Assembly: GCF_014649655.1 (NCBI RefSeq)
Contig: NZ_BMTL01000025.1
Coordinates: 94,409-158,408 of the forward strand
Reading direction: 5' to 3'
Length of the DNA stretch: 64,000 nt
Source: Streptomyces humidus
GTDB taxonomy: Bacteria; Actinomycetota; Actinomycetes; Streptomycetales; Streptomycetaceae
Each line of letters begins with the position of its first letter. Within the stretch, counting starts at the first letter, position 1. The translations under genes and the position numbers were made by a program. Positions 35,556 through 46,671 of the stretch are shown here, piece by piece. The notes below the pieces were generated by a model, which saw only the letters and a program-made list of their open reading frames with translations, made no database searches and was not told the origin of the DNA.

Positions 35556-35867
35556 GTGACGATCGAACCGGTGACCGGACTCGGCGGCTGGGGCGCGCTT
35601 CGGCTGCCGCACGCCCGGGTCGTGCCGCTGTCCGCCCCGCCGGCGACGTACACCGCGGCGGTCGACCGGTACTTGACAGGTACGGGCATCGCGAAGTCCT
35701 CCGCGCGGATCTGCCGACGCATGACCTACGTGGCCGGGTCCCGCCGCCGGGACGCCCGCTACTGTTCCGCCCGCCGCCGAGACCGCGCCTACCGGCGCCG
35801 GCACCGCCGGTACGGTGACGTGAAGGCGTCGGAAATACGACGCGTACCGACGGGTGCGACGCGCTGA
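35556..35867 (+). pseudogene. Integrase stub joined to a zinc-finger-like tail
   Basis: An open frame of 103 codons. Residues about 28-51 (PPATYTAAVDRYLTG, then AKSSARI) match the N-terminal core-binding region of a tyrosine-type integrase common in Streptomyces, which normally continues for ~350 residues. After SSARI the sequence changes to RRRDARYCSARRRDRAYRRRHRR, like the end of small CRQRAYR-type zinc-ribbon proteins but with a missing Cys. The frame looks like two gene remnants fused by deletion and is unlikely to be functional. Confidence 0.5.
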
Positions 35868-35978
35868 CATCACCCAACGTCCAAGGACTTCGCGGACCGT
35901 CCCAGGTCAGCGGCAGCACTGGAACCCAACCGGCGGGTTACTTGTTCCCTGGTGTCCGGGACAGGACTACAGGGCCGT

Positions 35979-37649
35979 TCAGGACCGCTCGCCCGCCGCC
36001 GGGGCCTCCAGCACGGCCATCGCCGCGTTGTGCCCCGGCACTCCGCTCACCCCTCCCCCGCGCACCGCTCCCGCTCCGCACAGCAGCACGTTCGCGTGCC
36101 GGGTCTCCACGCCCCAGCGGCCGGCGCCGTCGTCCGCGTACGGCCAGGACAGTTCGCGGTGGAAGATGTTGCCGCCCGGCAGCCCGAGGTCGCGCTCCAG
36201 GTCCAGCGGGGTCCTCGCCTCGATGCAGGGACGGCCGTCGGCGTCGAGGGCCAGGCAGTCGGCGAGGGGTTCGGCCAGGTGGGCGTCGAGCTGGGCCAGG
36301 GTCGACCTCAGCAGTTCCTCGCGCACACCGTCGTTGTCCGCGCGGAAGAGCCGGGCCGGCGTGTGCAGCCCGAACAGCGTCAGCGTCTGGTATCCCTTCT
36401 GGGCGAGGTCCGCGCCCAGGATCGTCGGGTCGGTCAGCGAGTGGCAGTAGATCTCGGAGGGCGGGGCGGCCGGCAGCGCGCCGGCGGCGGCCTGGGCGTG
36501 GGCGGCGGCGAGCTGCTCGTAGCCCTCCGCGATGTGGAAGGTCCCGGCGAACGCCTCGCGCGGGTCGACGGAGCTGTCGCGCAGCCTCGGCAGCCGCTCC
36601 AGCAGCATGTTCACCTTGAGCTGGGCGCCCTCCGCGGGGGCGGGTCGTTCGCCGCCGGTGAGAGCCGCCAGCGCCTGCGGGGAGGCGTTCACCAGGACGT
36701 GCCGGGCGGCTGCCACGCCCTCGCCGTCGGCGGTGCGGTAGGCGACCTCGGCGGTACGGCCGTCCGTGTCGATCCGTACGGCCTCGTGTCCGGTGGCGAG
36801 GACCGCGCCCGCGTCCCGGGCCGCAGCGGCCAGGGCGTCGGTGAGGGCGCCCATCCCGCCGACGGGGACGTCCCAGGCTCCCGTGCCGCCGCCGATGACG
36901 TGGTAGAGGAAGCAGCGGTTCTGCCGGAGGGAGGGGTCGTGGGCGTCGGCGAAGGTGCCGATGAGGGCGTCGGTGAGGACCACGCCGCGCACGAGGTCGT
37001 CGGCGAAGCGTTCCTCGACGGCCGCACCGATCGGCTCCTCGAACAGGGTCCGCCAGGCCTCCTCGTCGTCGACCGTGCGGCGCAGTTCCTCACGGGTGGG
37101 AAGCGGCTCGGTGAGCGTGGGGAAGACCCGCTGGGCGAGGCGTCCGGTCATGCCGTAGAAACGCTCCCAGGCCGCGTACTCGCGCTCGCCGCCCGTGAGC
37201 CGTGCGAACGCCTCGCGGGTGCGTCCCTCGCCCCCTCCCACCAGGAGCCCGGTGGGCCGCCCGGCGCGCTCCACGGGCGTGTACGAGGAGATCGTGCGGC
37301 TCCGGACGCGAAAGCTCAGCCCCAGATCCCGCACGATCTTCGACGGAAGCAGGCTGACCAGGTACGAGTACCGGGACAGCCGGGCGTCGACGCCCGTGAA
37401 CGGGCGGGTGGAGACGGCGGCGCCGCCGGTGTGGTCCAGCCGTTCCAGCACCAGCACCGACCGCCCGGCCCCGGCCAGATAGGCGGCGGCGACCAGACCG
37501 TTGTGGCCGCCGCCCACGACGACGACGTCGTAGGCGCGCTTCTTGCCGGGGCCGGCGTGCCCCCGGCTGCCCTGGCGTCCCCCGTCTCCCCCGCCTCCCC
37601 CGTGTCCCTGGTTCCCCTGTTCTCCGTGGTGTCCCTCGTGTGCAGGCAT
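35979..37649 (-). CDS. Phytoene-desaturase-like FAD oxidoreductase
   Basis: Protein of 556 aa in the CrtI/NAD(P)-FAD oxidoreductase group. After a ~36-residue Gly/His-rich N-terminal tail (HGGGGGDGG) comes the dinucleotide-binding VVVVGGGHNGLVAAAYLA (about 41-58) and VLERLDHTGGA. GGMGALTDALAAAARDAGA (about 286) is the second FAD segment, and LLCGAGAVRGGGVSGVPGHN near the C-terminus closes the FAD site. No crtE, crtB or other carotenoid gene is nearby, so the substrate is probably not phytoene. A decamer repeat lies about 100-160 bp upstream. The ribosome site (GAAGAAG) is weak. Confidence 0.8.
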   Translation of the reverse strand: MPAHEGHHGEQGNQGHGGGGGDGGRQGSRGHAGPGKKRAYDVVVVGGGHNGLVAAAYLAGAGRSVLVLERLDHTGGAAVSTRPFTGVDARLSRYSYLVSLLPSKIVRDLGLSFRVRSRTISSYTPVERAGRPTGLLVGGGEGRTREAFARLTGGEREYAAWERFYGMTGRLAQRVFPTLTEPLPTREELRRTVDDEEAWRTLFEEPIGAAVEERFADDLVRGVVLTDALIGTFADAHDPSLRQNRCFLYHVIGGGTGAWDVPVGGMGALTDALAAAARDAGAVLATGHEAVRIDTDGRTAEVAYRTADGEGVAAARHVLVNASPQALAALTGGERPAPAEGAQLKVNMLLERLPRLRDSSVDPREAFAGTFHIAEGYEQLAAAHAQAAAGALPAAPPSEIYCHSLTDPTILGADLAQKGYQTLTLFGLHTPARLFRADNDGVREELLRSTLAQLDAHLAEPLADCLALDADGRPCIEARTPLDLERDLGLPGGNIFHRELSWPYADDGAGRWGVETRHANVLLCGAGAVRGGGVSGVPGHNAAMAVLEAPAAGERS

Positions 37650-38041
37650 GCTTCTTCGTAACACGAGCCGATCAAGGCCTGCCAGAGGTGGCCGTTCACG
37701 GCCTCCGGAGCCGGACCGCAGGGAAGGTCGGCGAGATGTGCGCCTCGCTCGGATCCGTTCGGGTCCGTTCGGGTCCGTTCGGGTCCGTTCGGGTCCGTTC
37801 GGGTCCGCAGGCGTGGGCCACGCGGCTCTCCTGCGTGACACGCGGCTCCGACGCACGGCCGTGGAGTCGGCGTACACGCTGTCCGCGGCCGGACGGCGCA
37901 CTGCCCGGAGCCGGCCCGGGACCAGCCCACGCCCACGCGACGGCCGCCGTCCACCCGGCGGAGGGCACGGCGGACGGGACGGCGGACGGGACGGGCGAAC
38001 GGGACGGGCCACGGCGGAGCTTCATGCTCCGGTTCGGCAGC
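37650..38041. other. 392-bp gap with decamer repeat
   Basis: Upstream region of the phytoene-desaturase-like gene and 3' flank of the DUF2236 gene. It holds the 10-bp repeat at 37751-37807 and a GGCGGACGGGAC-type direct repeat near 37970-37990. No gene recognised. Confidence 0.45.
37751..37807. repeat. Tandem decamer GGGTCCGTTC x 5.7
   Basis: Five 10-bp units (the first with one mismatch, GGATCCGTTC) and a 7-base partial sixth, about 100 bp upstream of the phytoene-desaturase-like start. The 10-bp period places each unit on the same face of the helix, which would suit a repeated binding site; slippage expansion is the alternative. Confidence 0.9.
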
Positions 38042-38902
38042 CTACGGCCGGACTTTGCACGGTGCGGGGCGGGCATCGGGGCCGAGCCTGGCCACGGCCC
38101 GCAGGATGTGCTTGGGCGGGAGCTGCCAGCGCAGGCCTGCGGGGACGCTGCGCAGCACGGCGCCGGCGACGCGCAACCGCCGGGTGACGGTGGCGGGTTC
38201 GGGAGCGGGCCTGCCGTACAGCTCGTGGGCGTACGGCGGCAGCGAGGCGTACGCCAGATGCGCCACGCGCCGCCACAGCAGAGCGCGCGCCGGGAGAAGC
38301 AACGCGGGGGCCGGCGGCCGGAGCAGGAAGTCGTCCACCTCACGCGCCTCCGCCCCGGCGGCGAGTTCGGAGCGCACCTTCTCGAAGTACGCCTCCAGGG
38401 CGGCCCGGTCGCCGGGCACGGTGTCCGGGTCGAGCCCCACCAGGCGGGCGCTGACGCGGTGTTCGCCGATGTAGCGGTCGGCGGCCGCGTCCGAGAGCGG
38501 GTAGCCGGAACGACGCAGGACGTGCAGACAGGAGTCGATCTCGGCGCAGTGCACCCACAGCAGCAGTCCGGGTTCGTCGACGCCGTAGCGCTCCCCGGTG
38601 TCCGGGTCGGTCGCGGACAGCAGACGGTGGATCCGGCGGACACGGGCGCCCGCCTTCTCGGCGGCCTCGGCGGTGCCGTAGGTGGTGGTGGCGACGAAGT
38701 CGACGGTGCGCATCAGCCGCCCCCACGCGTCCTGCCGGAACTCGGAGTTCTGCATGACGCCGCGCACGACTCGCGGGTGCAGTGCCTGAAGGTAGAACGC
38801 GCGGATTCCGGCGACCCACATCATCGGGTCGCCGTGCATCTGCCAGGTCACGCTTCTGGGGCCGAACAGCCCCGGGTCGGCCGTCACGGCAGGTGTGGCC
38901 AC
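38042..38902 (-). CDS. DUF2236 (MpaB-type) oxygenase family protein
   Basis: Protein of 286 aa in the DUF2236 family, which includes latex-clearing oxygenase Lcp and mycophenolic-acid MpaB. Signatures: WQMHGDPMMWVAGIRAFYLQ (about 18-37), FVATTTYGTAEAAEKA (about 63), LLLWVHCAEIDSCLHVLRR (about 111) and RVSARLVGLDPDTVPG. The family binds haem through His residues; HGDP and WVHC are candidates. The GTG at 38902 has AGGAGG six bases upstream. It is upstream of the phytoene-desaturase-like gene on the same strand, with a repeat-containing 392-bp gap between them. Confidence 0.78.
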   Translation of the reverse strand: MATPAVTADPGLFGPRSVTWQMHGDPMMWVAGIRAFYLQALHPRVVRGVMQNSEFRQDAWGRLMRTVDFVATTTYGTAEAAEKAGARVRRIHRLLSATDPDTGERYGVDEPGLLLWVHCAEIDSCLHVLRRSGYPLSDAAADRYIGEHRVSARLVGLDPDTVPGDRAALEAYFEKVRSELAAGAEAREVDDFLLRPPAPALLLPARALLWRRVAHLAYASLPPYAHELYGRPAPEPATVTRRLRVAGAVLRSVPAGLRWQLPPKHILRAVARLGPDARPAPCKVRP

Positions 38903-39614
38903 GGCTGCCTCCTCGGGCACTGCGGGGACGCGCGTCCCGGGACGTCGTCCCCGGTTCCTTTCCCCGCGGGCCGCCGGATCAGTCCTCCGGGCGCGTCCGG
39001 GGCGGGCCCACGAGCCCGGCACCGCCGGGGACCGCGGGAGGGCGTCCCGAAGCAGCGTCGCGGCACAACAGGGTGATCCATGCGCGCGAGACGGGGGCGG
39101 TCGGCCCGTGGCCGGCGTCCGCCCCCCTCGGTGCCTGACGACGCAAGGAGCGGATTGTGGAACTCCGTGGGCATCGGGGCCTCCGAAGGGACGGACCGGA
39201 GCCTTGAGCGGGTTGGGATCAGAGGAAGGCGTGACCTTCGCCGCGGTAGGTCGTGACCTGCTCGACGACTTCCGTGCCCGACACCAGGTGAAGTGTGTTG
39301 ACGCGTTCGCACAGTTCGCCCGCCTTGGCGTGGCGGAACCACACGTGGTCACCCAGCCGCCGTCTGGGCCGCCACTGGCCCTGAATCAACGTAATCACCA
39401 GCGCAATCGCTCGCCTGCACGCCCTGTCGGACCCTGGCTGACCAGCGGCACCGCCCCATCCCAACGAGCAGCAGACCAATTTCCGGAACCGTGGCACCCG
39501 GCGCCCACCCGATGCGACAGTCGGGCCCTCGTATTCCTACAGGCAGAAAACCCACCCCAGACAAGCAGAAACGGCCCGCAAGCCGAGCTGACGAGCCGTC
39601 ATGCAAGATCGAGG
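38903..39614. other. 712-bp stretch with only a gene relic
   Basis: Between the DUF2236 start and the acyl-CoA dehydrogenase stop no intact gene was recognised. It holds the deaminase remnant at 39219-39360. Confidence 0.5.
39219..39360 (-). pseudogene. C-terminal remnant of an amino-acid deaminase
   Basis: The minus strand encodes RLGDHVWFRHAKAGELCERV, then HLVSGTEVVEQV and YRGEGHAFL before a stop codon. This is the last ~45 residues of a D-serine deaminase/D-threonine aldolase-like PLP enzyme, where the His and Cys of FRHAKAGELC normally bind zinc. Sequence further upstream is unrelated, so the first ~90% of the gene is missing. Confidence 0.6.
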
Positions 39615-40793
39615 CTAACGCCGCACCCGTGGCATCCCCAGGCCGATCCAGGAAATGATCTCCCGCTGGATCTCGTTGTTGCCGCCGCCGAAGGTGAAGA
39701 TCACGGCGGATCGGTAGCCGCGTTCGAGTTCGCCGTGCAGGACGGCGCCCGCCGAGCCCTCCTGGAGTGCGCCGGGCGCCGCGACGACCTCCATGAGCCA
39801 GCCGTAGGCGTCCCGGCGGGCCTCGGAGCCGTAGACCTTGACGGCGGAGGCGTCCTGCGGGGTGAGCGTGCCGTGCTGGAGGGCGCCGACCATCTGCCAG
39901 TTCAGGAGCTTGAGCGCGTCGAGTTTCACATGGGTCTGGGCCAGCCGCCGGCGCACCCAGGGCAGGTCGACGACCCGGCGGCCGTCGGCGAGCTTGGTCT
40001 CGGCCGCCCAGCGCTGGACGTCGTGCAGGGCGCGGATCGCCATCGTGCCGTGCGCGGCGAGGGTCACCCGCTCGTGGTTGAGCTGGTTGGTGATCAGCCG
40101 CCAGCCCTGGTTCTCGGCGCCCACCCGGCGCGAGACGGGGACGCGGACGTTCTCGTAGTAGCTGGCGGTGGTGTCGTGCGAGGCGAGCGTGCGGATGACC
40201 GTGCAGGAGTAGCCGGGCTCGGTGGTCGGCACCAGAAGCATGGTGATGCCCTTGTGCGGCGGGGCCTGGGGGTCGGTGCGCACGGCGAGCCACACCCAGT
40301 CGGCGGTGTCGCCGTTGGTCGTCCAGATCTTCTGCCCGTGGACGACGTACTCGTCGCCCTCCCGCACGGCGCGCGTCTTCAGCGCGGCCAGGTCGGTCCC
40401 CGCCTCGGGCTCGCTGTAGCCGATGGCGAAGTCGATCTCGCCGGCGAGGATCTTCGGCAGGAAGTACGACTTCTGCTCGTCCGTGCCGTAGCGCATGATC
40501 GTCGGTCCGACGGTGTTCAGCGCCATGAGAGGCAGCGGCACACCGGCCTGGGCGGCCTCGTCGAAGAAGACGAACTGCTCGATGGGCGTGAGACCACGCC
40601 CCCCGTACTCCTTCGGCCAGCCGACGCCGAGCCAGCCGTCGTCGCCCAGACGCCTGATGGTCTTGCGGTAGAAGCGCTTGGCGGCGACGGGGTCGGCATG
40701 CCGGGCGTAGGCGTTGTCCGGCACCAACTCGGCGAAGTAGGCCCGAAGTTCGGTGCGCAACCGCAGTTGTTCGGGCGTGTGGTCGAGGTGCAC
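39615..40793 (-). CDS. Acyl-CoA dehydrogenase, FadE26-like
   Basis: Flavin acyl-CoA dehydrogenase of 392 aa. GWPKEYGGRGLTPIEQFVFFDEAA (about 57), IGYSEPEAGTDLAALKTRAV (about 133-152), QKIWTTNGDTADWVWLAVRTD (about 163) and ITNQLNHERVTLAAHG (about 231), with FGGGNNEIQREIISWIGLGMPR at the end. The wording is close to mycobacterial FadE26 (ChsE4), which pairs with FadE27 to dehydrogenate cholesterol side-chain CoA esters. No FadE27-type partner is adjacent. GTG 40793 was chosen over 40835 because AGGAGG lies eight bases upstream. A KstR-type box is 47 bp further up. Confidence 0.85.
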   Translation of the reverse strand: MHLDHTPEQLRLRTELRAYFAELVPDNAYARHADPVAAKRFYRKTIRRLGDDGWLGVGWPKEYGGRGLTPIEQFVFFDEAAQAGVPLPLMALNTVGPTIMRYGTDEQKSYFLPKILAGEIDFAIGYSEPEAGTDLAALKTRAVREGDEYVVHGQKIWTTNGDTADWVWLAVRTDPQAPPHKGITMLLVPTTEPGYSCTVIRTLASHDTTASYYENVRVPVSRRVGAENQGWRLITNQLNHERVTLAAHGTMAIRALHDVQRWAAETKLADGRRVVDLPWVRRRLAQTHVKLDALKLLNWQMVGALQHGTLTPQDASAVKVYGSEARRDAYGWLMEVVAAPGALQEGSAGAVLHGELERGYRSAVIFTFGGGNNEIQREIISWIGLGMPRVRR

Positions 40794-40839
40794 GGCGCCT
40801 CCTGGCTTCCCAAGGCCGGTGTCCTGACGGCGCACACCG

Positions 40840-40853
40840 TAGAACGTGTTCCA
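40840..40853. promoter_or_regulatory. KstR-type operator
   Basis: TAGAACGTGTTCCA matches every fixed position of the published KstR motif TnnAACnnGTTnnA, and 6 of 7 half-site pairs are symmetrical. KstR is the TetR-type repressor of cholesterol catabolism in actinobacteria. The site is 47 bp upstream of the FadE26-like start, a normal repressor position. Confidence 0.65.
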
Positions 40854-40993
40854 GAAATTGGGAATGGCAAGAGGGGGGAAGCATGAGGGGAAGCACGAAA
40901 GAGGCGGCTGCGCGAGCCGGGAACGGGGCCGCCGGACCCGAGACCCGACCGGCGCCGCTTCCCGCCTTCAGCGACCCGGCGCCGCCCGGAGAC

Positions 40994-41368
40994 TCAGCGC
41001 AGCGTTCCGATGAAATCGGTGCAGGCCCGGGCGCAGGCCCGGCATGCGGCAGCGCTCTCCTCGGCTCCCGGCTGCCGGTCGAAGACGTGCGCGGATTCCA
41101 GGCAGACCGTCCGGCACCACTCCAGCTGCGCCCGGATGCCGGCCTCGTCCGTCGCGCTCTCCTCGGACAGCACCCGGCAGGTCGCGTCGCAGACCTCCGC
41201 GCACATGATGCCCTTGCGTCGCACCAGTTCCTGGTGCTCTCTTCCGTCCGGATCCACGAGGCTCGCGCCCAGCGCACTGGCCCGCGCACACTCGGTGCAC
41301 GCCTGTGCGCAGGCGAAGCGGTCCTCCAGGAACCGGAAGAGTTCCTGTTGGGATGTCGTCGTAGTCAC
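40994..41368 (-). CDS. Four-helix cysteine-rich copper-binding protein (Csp-like)
   Basis: Protein of 124 aa with 11 cysteines placed along four predicted helices: FACAQACTECA, IMCAEVCDATCRV, LEWCRTVCLES and ACRACARACTDF. This matches the DUF326/Csp family, whose four-helix bundle stores many Cu(I) ions. There is no signal peptide, so it would be a cytosolic Csp3-type protein buffering copper. No copper exporter or CsoR gene is next to it. A ferredoxin-like role was considered, but the cysteine spacing is helical (CxxxC). Confidence 0.82.
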   Translation of the reverse strand: MTTTTSQQELFRFLEDRFACAQACTECARASALGASLVDPDGREHQELVRRKGIMCAEVCDATCRVLSEESATDEAGIRAQLEWCRTVCLESAHVFDRQPGAEESAAACRACARACTDFIGTLR

Positions 41369-41560
41369 ACAGGGCGAGTAGCCGGGGTGGTCGGCGCCAA
41401 ACCCGTCGAACCCACCGAACCCGCCCGAGCCGCCGAGGGGGCCCGATCACCGAAACCGCCGAAGGAGCCCGAGCCGGGTGAGCCGGCGGGCCGGTGAACC
41501 GGGTGAACGCCCGAACCCTTTCGGGTGATTCGTAGCCTTTCGTGTGGGTATCCAGCTGGT

Positions 41561-41926
41561 ATGACTATCGCAAGCCAGCAGCTGGCCGACGCGAGCGGCC
41601 TCCTCAGTCTCGGGCTGTTCGTTGTCGGCATGGCTCTCCTCGGCGTGCTGGGCGGCGCCTTCTGGCTGGGCGCGCGCGTCAAGGCGCGCGAGTCGGCGCG
41701 CCCCCGCCCCGAGGAACAGCCGCACCTCCCGCCGGGCGGCGCCGTGCACGAGATCCTCGAGAACCGCGAACCCGACGAGGTGCCCCGGACGGCGGAGGGC
41801 GGCCGTCCCCTCACCCCGTACGAACTGACCAACATGCAGACACGGTCGAGCAAGGACAAGAAGCGTCCACGCTGGAGCCGCGGCAGCAGCGGATCGTTCG
41901 GCGGCGGCGGTCTGGGCGCCCACTGA
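41561..41926 (+). CDS. DUF6479-type single-pass membrane protein
   Basis: Protein of 121 aa. A transmembrane helix (about residues 14-37, LLSLGLFVVGMALLGVLGGAF) is followed by WLGARVKARE and a polar tail (EEQPHLPPGG, DEVPRTAEGGRPLTPYEL) ending in a Gly/Ser-rich segment. This layout matches the Streptomyces DUF6479 family of unknown function. The ATG at 41561 fits the domain start. It converges with the UvrA-like gene. Confidence 0.72.
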   Translation: MTIASQQLADASGLLSLGLFVVGMALLGVLGGAFWLGARVKARESARPRPEEQPHLPPGGAVHEILENREPDEVPRTAEGGRPLTPYELTNMQTRSSKDKKRPRWSRGSSGSFGGGGLGAH

Positions 41927-41948
41927 GTCGCGCCCCCTGCCGCTCCCG

Positions 41949-42000
41949 CTGAGCCGTTCCCCTTGCCGCCGCGCCCCGCCGCGCAAGGAGGACGGCTCAG
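41949..42000. terminator. Bidirectional terminator, 17-bp stem
   Basis: Arms at 41949-41965 and 41984-42000 pair at 15 of 17 positions, starting CTGAGCCGT and ending ACGGCTCAG. The hairpin sits between the convergent DUF6479 and UvrA-like genes. Its right arm is part of a duplicated 24-bp segment. Confidence 0.6.
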
Positions 42001-42021
42001 GAGCCGACGTAGGGGGACGGC

Positions 42022-42038
<17 letters not shown>
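41990..42038. repeat. 25-bp tandem duplication at the 3' end of the UvrA-like gene
   Basis: A 24-bp segment at 41990-42013 recurs at 42015-42038 with one difference (AGGAGCC versus AGGCGCC). The second copy is the last codons and stop of the UvrA-like gene; the first is a copy just past the stop that now forms an arm of the terminator. Confidence 0.85.
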
Positions 42039-44406
<2,368 letters not shown>

Positions 44407-44631
44407 CGTCTCTCCATCCCTCGTGCGGACCGCCCGGTCCGTGTCGGCGTCGCCTCGCTCGTTCCGTTCGACGCCACGCTAGCCGGGGGACGGGGCACGG
44501 CGCTTCTCCAATCCTGACCAGTGCGGCGGCGTTCAGGTTCGGACAGGCCGCGGACAGTAAACGACAACGCGCGCGAGGACGGCTCGAACGCGCTGAGATG
44601 GCCTGATTCGTCGTGCAGGATGAGGTGGGAC

Positions 44632-46671
44632 ATGGCCGATGTGATGCGGGCGGAGCCGGCGCGGCGCAGAGGGGCTGGGGCGGGCGCTGCGAAGCAGAGC
44701 GTCAGGCAGGACGCCGAGAAGGACACGGAACAGGACACGGAGAAGGGCGGGCAGCGGGAAGCCGAGCAGAAACGGTGCGGCTGCCCGGCGCCCGCGTCGG
44801 ACGACGAGCCCGGCGGGGCCGAGGAACGCTTCCGGGGGCTCCTGGAGGCGGCGCCGGACGCGATGGTGATCGTCGACGACAGGGGGATCATCAAGCTCGT
44901 CAACGCCCAGACGGAGGCGCTGTTCGGACACGGCCGCGAGGAACTGCTCGGCTGCCCGGTCGAGTTGCTGATCCCGCACCGCTTCCACGACCAGCACACC
45001 GCGCACCGTCGCGGGTACACGACCAACCGCCAGGTGCGTCCGATGGGCGCCGGCCTCGAGCTGCACGGGCTGCGCAAGGACGGCACCGAGTTCCCCGTCG
45101 AGATAAGCCTGAGTCCGCTGGAGACCACCGAGGGGCTGCTGGTGTCGGCTGCCGTGCGCGATGTCAGCGACCGCAAGGCCGCCGAGGCCCGCATCAACGA
45201 GCTGGCCGCGCTCGTGGAGTCCTCGCAGGACGCGATCCTCGCCAAGACCCTCGACGGGTACATCACCTACTGGAACGCGGCCGCGCAGCGCCTCTACGGC
45301 TACACGGCCGACGAGGCGATCGGCCGGCACGTCTCGCTGCTGGCCCCGCCGGAGCTGCGGGGGGAGGTCCGCGAGCTGCTCAAGCGGCTGCGGCACGCGG
45401 AGAAGGTGGAGCACTACGAGACGCTGCGGCTGACCAAGGCCGGGACGCTGCTGGACGTGGACGTCACGCTGTGGCCGACCCGGGACACCCACGGCAAGGT
45501 GGCCGGCGCCTGCGCGATCGTGCGCGACATCAGCGATCGCAAGCGGGCGGAGGCCGAACTCACGGTCCTCTACGAACAGCAGCGGCACATCGCGCTGACG
45601 CTCCAGCGCAGCCTGATGGGCACGCCGCCCGCGCTGCCCGGCCTGGCCACCGCGAGCCGCTACCGGCCCGCCACCCAGGGCGCCGGGGTGGGCGGCGACT
45701 GGTTCGACCTGATTCCGCTGGGCGCCGACCGGGTGGGCGTGCTGATAGGCGACGTCATGGGCCGCGGGCTGGAAGCGGCCGCCGTGATGGGCCAGTTGAG
45801 GTCGGCCGCGCACGCGCTGGCGAAGACCGGGATGCAGCCGCGGCAGCTGATGCGGGCGCTGGACACCTGCGTCGCCGACCTCGACGTCCCCGACCAGCTC
45901 GTCACCTGCTGCTATCTGGTGATCGCCCCCGACGCGGGCACGGTGACGGTCTGCTCGGCCGGGCATCTGCCGGTACTGGTCGCAGGGGTGGGCGAGGGCA
46001 TCAGCCGGCTGGCCTGTCCGGTCAACACCCCGCTCGGGGTGGGCGACGTGGTGTACGAGCAGTCCAGTTCGGAGATACCGCCGGGAGCCACGCTGGTGCT
46101 CTACACGGACGGTCTGATAGAGACGCCGGGCAGCGACATCGAGGAACGCATCGGCGAACTCACCCTTCTGCTGGAGCAGTTGTTCGTCGGCACGCCGTGT
46201 CTGGAGGCCGCGGCGGACCATGTCCTCGCGGGTCTGCTGCCCGACGCCGACGGCCACAACGACGACGTCACCCTGCTGCTCGCGCAGTTGCCGGCCGCGC
46301 CGCTGGCCGCCGTCACGACCCACCTCCCGGCCGTCCCGGCCTCCGTGCCGCGGGGGCGTGCCTTTCTGCGCAAGGCGCTCACCCGGTGGAACTGCGCGGA
46401 CAGCGTCGACGACGCCCTCCTGCTGTTGTCGGAGACCCTGACCAACGCCGTCCAGCACGCCGAGGGCCCGGTCGGCGTGCATCTGCACCGCACGGCCACC
46501 GATCTCACGGTCGAGGTCAGCGACCGCAGCCCGCATCTGCCTCAGCCGCGCACGGCGGTCGAGGACGCGGAGTCGGGCCGTGGCCTGATCCTGGTGCGGG
46601 CCCTCGCCGCCGGCTGGGGGGTGCGGCCGACGGACGAGGGCAAGACGACCTGGTTCACGCTGAAGCTGTGA
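44632..46671 (+). CDS. PAS-PAS-SpoIIE phosphatase with HATPase domain
   Basis: Regulator of 679 aa. PAS 1 (about 70-180; EERFRGLLEAAPDAMVIVDD), PAS 2 (about 185-305; LVESSQDAILAKTLDG then YWNAAAQRLYGYTADEAIG), coiled linker, PP2C/SpoIIE domain (about 330-545) with intact metal motifs GGDWFD, GDVMGRG, YTDGLIE and HNDDVTLL, and an HATPase_c anti-sigma kinase domain (about 560-679; LLLSETLTNAVQHAEG, ESGRGLILVRALA). It can both phosphorylate and dephosphorylate anti-sigma-factor antagonists in response to a signal. ATG 44632 has GAGGTGGG upstream; ATG 44620 is possible. Its end overlaps the convergent ATP-grasp gene by 17 bp. Confidence 0.85.
   Translation: MADVMRAEPARRRGAGAGAAKQSVRQDAEKDTEQDTEKGGQREAEQKRCGCPAPASDDEPGGAEERFRGLLEAAPDAMVIVDDRGIIKLVNAQTEALFGHGREELLGCPVELLIPHRFHDQHTAHRRGYTTNRQVRPMGAGLELHGLRKDGTEFPVEISLSPLETTEGLLVSAAVRDVSDRKAAEARINELAALVESSQDAILAKTLDGYITYWNAAAQRLYGYTADEAIGRHVSLLAPPELRGEVRELLKRLRHAEKVEHYETLRLTKAGTLLDVDVTLWPTRDTHGKVAGACAIVRDISDRKRAEAELTVLYEQQRHIALTLQRSLMGTPPALPGLATASRYRPATQGAGVGGDWFDLIPLGADRVGVLIGDVMGRGLEAAAVMGQLRSAAHALAKTGMQPRQLMRALDTCVADLDVPDQLVTCCYLVIAPDAGTVTVCSAGHLPVLVAGVGEGISRLACPVNTPLGVGDVVYEQSSSEIPPGATLVLYTDGLIETPGSDIEERIGELTLLLEQLFVGTPCLEAAADHVLAGLLPDADGHNDDVTLLLAQLPAAPLAAVTTHLPAVPASVPRGRAFLRKALTRWNCADSVDDALLLLSETLTNAVQHAEGPVGVHLHRTATDLTVEVSDRSPHLPQPRTAVEDAESGRGLILVRALAAGWGVRPTDEGKTTWFTLKL

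Noticed and set aside
35979..37649. Carotenoid biosynthesis locus
   Set aside because: Only a phytoene-desaturase-like protein occurs; no phytoene synthase, GGPP synthase or cyclase is near.
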